DNA from: Microvirga thermotolerans
GTDB lineage: Bacteria; Pseudomonadota; Alphaproteobacteria; Rhizobiales; Beijerinckiaceae
Direction of reading: 5' to 3'
Assembly: GCF_009363855.1 (NCBI RefSeq)
Contig: NZ_CP045423.1
Span: forward strand, 558,001 to 622,000
Length of the DNA stretch: 64,000 nt
Shown piece by piece: positions 61,236 to 64,000 of this stretch. Made by a program: the position numbers and the translations under genes. Each line of letters begins with the position of its first letter. Position 1 is the stretch's first letter. The notes under the pieces are model-generated. The model had not been told where the DNA came from. It saw only the letters and a program-made list of their open reading frames with translations, and did no database searches.

Positions 61236-61691
61236 TCAGGCGACGGCGAGCGTCAGGACAGGGCGCTCCCAGGTCACTTTGCCCGAAGGGGGCTTCGTCC
61301 CCGTCCTGACCGCCCCCATGCGCTCGTAGAAGCCTGCGGAGGGCGGGTGGGAGACGATGGTCACCGACGACAGGCCGTGCTCCGCCGCACTGCGCCGCAT
61401 GTGGTCGAAGAGCGTCGCGCCGAGCCGCATGCCCTGGGCCGCATCGGCGACGAACATCAGGTCGAGTTCGGGCGTGCCGGACGTCACGAGGCTGTAGAAG
61501 CCGAGGATCCGCCCCTCCCGCTCCGCGACGACCATGTGATCGCGCAGAACCTGCTCCTCCGTCACCTCGTACCCGTCGAGGATGCGCCGGTACGCCCCGC
61601 CATAGGCGCCGGATTCCTGCATGAGGGCATTGATGGCAGAAAGATCCGCCGCGCATGCGCGGCGGAGTCTCAAAGGGGAACGACCGGCCAT
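61236..61691 (-). CDS. GNAT-family N-acetyltransferase
   Basis: A 151-aa acetyltransferase. The acetyl-CoA loop is a variant (AQGMRLGATLFDHMRRSA), followed by SHPPSAGFYERMGAVRTG, which is typical of the GNAT C-terminal strand. It starts 13 bp after the thiamine-enzyme stop, so it belongs to that operon, and lies upstream of yjhX. The substrate is unknown. Confidence 0.87.
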   Translation of the reverse strand: MAGRSPLRLRRACAADLSAINALMQESGAYGGAYRRILDGYEVTEEQVLRDHMVVAEREGRILGFYSLVTSGTPELDLMFVADAAQGMRLGATLFDHMRRSAAEHGLSSVTIVSHPPSAGFYERMGAVRTGTKPPSGKVTWERPVLTLAVA

Positions 61692-61704
61692 GGCGCGGAC
61701 GGCG

Positions 61705-63384
61705 TCAGGCCCGGCTCGCCAGGGCCTTCTCGCGAATCTGCGAGAGCGACATGGCGGGCGTGATCGCCTCCGGATCGAGGATGCAGTGCAGGATGGCGGG
61801 CTTGCTCGAGGTCAGCGCCCGCTGGAGGGCGGGGCCGAATTCCTCGGTCGTCTCGACCCGCTCGCCGTAGCCGCCGAAGGCTTTGGCATAGGCGGCGAAA
61901 TCCGGGTTCTTCAGCATCGTCGCCGAGACGCGGCCGGGATATTCGCGCTCCTGGTGCATGCGGATCGTGCCGTACATGCCGTTGTCGACGAGTATCACGA
62001 GGATCGGCAGGTCGTACTGAACGGCGGTCGCGAATTCCTGGCCGTTCATGAGGAAGTCGCCGTCGCCGGCGAAGACCACGACGGGGCTGCCGGGCTGCAC
62101 CCGCTTGGCCCCGACCGCCGCCGGCACCCCATAGCCCATGGAGCCGGAGGTGGGCGCGAGCTGCGTGCCGTAGTGGCGGAACGGCCAGAAGCGGTGGACC
62201 CAGGTGGCGAAGTTGCCGGCTCCGTTGCAGAAGATGGTGTCCGCGGGAAGCGCTTCGCGCAGGTGGGCCATCACCTCGCCCATCTGCAGGCTGCCGGGAT
62301 GGCGGATCTTCGACGGGTCGCTCCAGGAGAGATAGGCCGCATGGGCCGCTTCGGTCCCTTCGCTCCAGCGGATGGAGGCGGGCGCCTTCAGGCCGGTCAG
62401 GGCCGAGACGAAGGCCTTGGGCGAGGCGTTGATCGCCAGGTGCGGGCTGTAGACGCGTCCGAGCTCGCTCGGATCGGGATGGATGTGGACGAGCTTCTGC
62501 CGCGGCGCGGGAATGTCGAGCAGAGTGTAGGACTGGCTCGGAATCTCGGAGAGCCGCCCGCCCACCAGCAGGATCAGGTCCGCGTCCCTGATGCGCTCCA
62601 GGAGCTTCGGATTGACCCCGAGGCCGAGGTCGCCCGCGTAGGAGGGGTGATCGGCGGGAAAGAGCATCTGGCGCCGGAAGGTGCAGGCCACCGGCAGGCG
62701 GAAGTCGGCGGCGAAGCGGGCGAAGCCGTCCACCGCTTCCTTCGACCAGCGGCTGCCGCCGACGAGGGCCATGGGCCGCTCGGCCTCCTCGAGGAGCGCG
62801 GCGAGCTGCGCCATCTGGTCCGGGGCCGGGTGGCTTTCGATCACCGTGTAGCGCGGCGCGTCCGCGACGGCGGCGGTCTCCGTGAGCACGTCCTCCGGCA
62901 GGGCGATCACCACCGGGCCGGGCCGGCCGGAGGTCGCGACGTGAAAGGCGCGGGACACGATCTCCGGAAACCGCGCCGGGTCGTCGATCTCGGTCGCCCA
63001 TTTCACCATGGCGCCGAAGGCGGCGCGGTAGTCGAGCTCCTGAAAGGCCTCGCGCTCGCGCATGCCCCGCTCGATCTGGCCGACGAACAGGATCATCGGC
63101 GTCGAGTCCTGCCTGGCGATGTGCAGGCCGGGCGAGGCGTTGGTGGCGCCGGGGCCGCGGGTGACGAAGCAGATGCCGGGGCGCCCGGTGAGCTTGCCGT
63201 AGGCCTCCGCCATCATCGCGGCGCCGCCTTCCTGCCGGCAGACCGTCACGGCGATGTCCGCATCGTGCAGGGCGTCGAGCGCGGCGAGATAGCTCTCCCC
63301 CGGCACACAGAAGATGTGATCGACCCCGTGGACGAGGAGCTGATCGACAAGGATCTGGCCGCCGGTGCGGGAGGGCGCTGTCAT
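61705..63384 (-). CDS. Thiamine-diphosphate-dependent enzyme (acetolactate synthase-like fold)
   Basis: A 559-aa ThDP enzyme. The activating Glu lies in CRQEGGAAMMAEAYG (near residue 51), the ThDP/Mg motif is FAGDGDFLMNGQE, and the FAD-like middle domain is partly kept. It could be a decarboxylase of a 2-oxo acid (AruI-like) or a carboligase. The ALDH7 gene 86 bp upstream suggests an amino-acid (lysine or arginine) route, but this is inference. Confidence 0.88.
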   Translation of the reverse strand: MTAPSRTGGQILVDQLLVHGVDHIFCVPGESYLAALDALHDADIAVTVCRQEGGAAMMAEAYGKLTGRPGICFVTRGPGATNASPGLHIARQDSTPMILFVGQIERGMREREAFQELDYRAAFGAMVKWATEIDDPARFPEIVSRAFHVATSGRPGPVVIALPEDVLTETAAVADAPRYTVIESHPAPDQMAQLAALLEEAERPMALVGGSRWSKEAVDGFARFAADFRLPVACTFRRQMLFPADHPSYAGDLGLGVNPKLLERIRDADLILLVGGRLSEIPSQSYTLLDIPAPRQKLVHIHPDPSELGRVYSPHLAINASPKAFVSALTGLKAPASIRWSEGTEAAHAAYLSWSDPSKIRHPGSLQMGEVMAHLREALPADTIFCNGAGNFATWVHRFWPFRHYGTQLAPTSGSMGYGVPAAVGAKRVQPGSPVVVFAGDGDFLMNGQEFATAVQYDLPILVILVDNGMYGTIRMHQEREYPGRVSATMLKNPDFAAYAKAFGGYGERVETTEEFGPALQRALTSSKPAILHCILDPEAITPAMSLSQIREKALASRA

Positions 63385-63470
63385 GGAAGGCTCGCGATGG
63401 GAGAGAGGAAGAGGAGAAGAATCGAGGACAGCCGGGGCGGGCTGATCCGCCCCGGCCGGAAGGGGCCGCC

Positions 63471-64000
63471 TCAGGCGTCCACGTCGAACTTCACGCCCTG
63501 GGCGAGCGGAAGGGTCCTGCCGTAGTTGATCGTGTTGGTGGCGCGGCGCATGTAGGCCTTCCAGGCGTCGGATCCCGCCTCGCGGCCTCCGCCCGTTTCC
63601 TTCTCGCCGCCGAACGCGCCGCCGATCTCGGCGCCGGAGGGGCCGATGTTCACGTTGGCGATGCCGCAATCGGAGCCGACCGCCGAGATGAAGGTTTCGG
63701 CCTCGCGCATGTCGAGGGTGAAGATGGAGGAGGAGAGGCCCGCGCCCACCGCGTTGTGCTGTGCGATGACGTCCTCGAAGTCCGTATAGCGCATCACGTA
63801 CAGGATCGGCGCGAAGGTTTCCCGCAGCACGGGGCCCTTCTGCTCCGGCATCTCGACCAGGGCAGGCCGCGCATAGAAGCCGTTGGCGCATTCCCCGTCC
63901 GTGTAGCGGCCGCCGCCGTGCACGACGCCGCCCGCGGCGCGGGCCTCGTCCAGGGCGCGCTCCATTCCGTCGAACGCCGCCTTGTCGATCAGCGGGCCGA
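63471..64000 (-). CDS. Aldehyde dehydrogenase, ALDH7/antiquitin-like (truncated by window end)
   Basis: The C-terminal 176 residues of an aldehyde dehydrogenase; the frame stays open to the window edge (GPLIDKAAFDG before the first Met). Signatures RETFAPILYVMRY and GGAFGGEKETGGGREAGSD with TINYGRTLPLAQGVKFD are those of the ALDH7 family (alpha-aminoadipate semialdehyde dehydrogenase). The catalytic Cys lies beyond the window. It is upstream of, and likely co-transcribed with, the ThDP enzyme. Confidence 0.88.
   Translation of the reverse strand, partial: GPLIDKAAFDGMERALDEARAAGGVVHGGGRYTDGECANGFYARPALVEMPEQKGPVLRETFAPILYVMRYTDFEDVIAQHNAVGAGLSSSIFTLDMREAETFISAVGSDCGIANVNIGPSGAEIGGAFGGEKETGGGREAGSDAWKAYMRRATNTINYGRTLPLAQGVKFDVDA

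Overview
The window is chromosomal DNA of a GC-rich alphaproteobacterium of the order Hyphomicrobiales (Rhizobiales). Microvirga or another Methylobacteriaceae-like genus is my best guess. The guess rests on the gene set and order (BolA, J-domain protein, cobS, cobT, rpmB, DUF3108 protein, SUV3-like helicase, S4 protein, fdxA, carD, rpoH), on the rhizobial-type inositol locus, and on dispersed palindromic repeats typical of this order. No database search was possible, so genus-level placement is inference. I saw no rRNA, no CRISPR array and no replication origin.

Layout. 1-18.7 kb is conserved backbone: a DMT exporter, a thiolase, BolA, the CobS/CobT cobaltochelatase subunits with a J-domain protein, a Tat-exported phytase-like esterase, a queuosine-precursor transporter, ribosomal protein L28, a DUF3108 protein, a large RNA helicase, an S4 protein, ferredoxin FdxA, CarD, RpoH, an M48/LysM lipoprotein protease and a nuclease-fold protein. 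18.7-20.5 kb begins with tRNA-Arg(CCT), followed by a small AT-richer remnant of a prophage or integrative element: an orphan small terminase, a coupled 60-aa gene and a membrane protein. 20.5-32.5 kb is a complete-looking myo-inositol locus: an IbpA/IatP/IatA-type ABC transporter with an extra Gfo/Idh dehydrogenase, an RpiR/IolR regulator, idhA, and iolC-iolD-iolE-iolB, with GGAA-N6-TTCC-type operator candidates in both divergent control regions. 32.6-36.2 kb holds a small lipoprotein, a HlyU-like protein, a zinc-ribbon metallo-beta-lactamase-fold protein, and tryptophan dioxygenase followed by a kynureninase-like enzyme. 36.2-41.2 kb is an accessory island: a deleted IS5-type remnant, a two-gene operon for an unrecognised 723-aa exported protein and a glycine-zipper protein, an IS5-family element with inverted repeats and a TTA duplication, and about 780 bp of very GC-rich DNA without a credible gene but with a well-formed promoter-like sequence.

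41.2-54.2 kb is backbone again: RecQ translationally coupled to a flavoprotein, a CAP-domain lipoprotein, an SLC13 permease with TrkA-C domains, two small proteins converging on one terminator, a second DMT exporter, RibA, lactate permease, an M20 amidohydrolase and an O-antigen-ligase-like membrane protein. 54.3-58.2 kb is a valine/methylmalonate-semialdehyde module (mmsB, acyl-CoA dehydrogenase, mmsA) divergent from a LysR regulator. 59.2-64 kb carries transaldolase, a cysteine hydrolase, a YjhX-type small protein, a GNAT acetyltransferase, a thiamine-diphosphate enzyme and a truncated ALDH7-type dehydrogenase.

Functionally the window is rich in catabolism. Inositol is imported (IbpA/IatP/IatA), oxidised (IdhA), dehydrated (IolE), ring-opened (IolD), isomerised (IolB), then phosphorylated and probably cleaved (IolC with fused DUF2090). 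The final malonate-semialdehyde step can be supplied by MmsA, encoded 25 kb away next to the valine genes.
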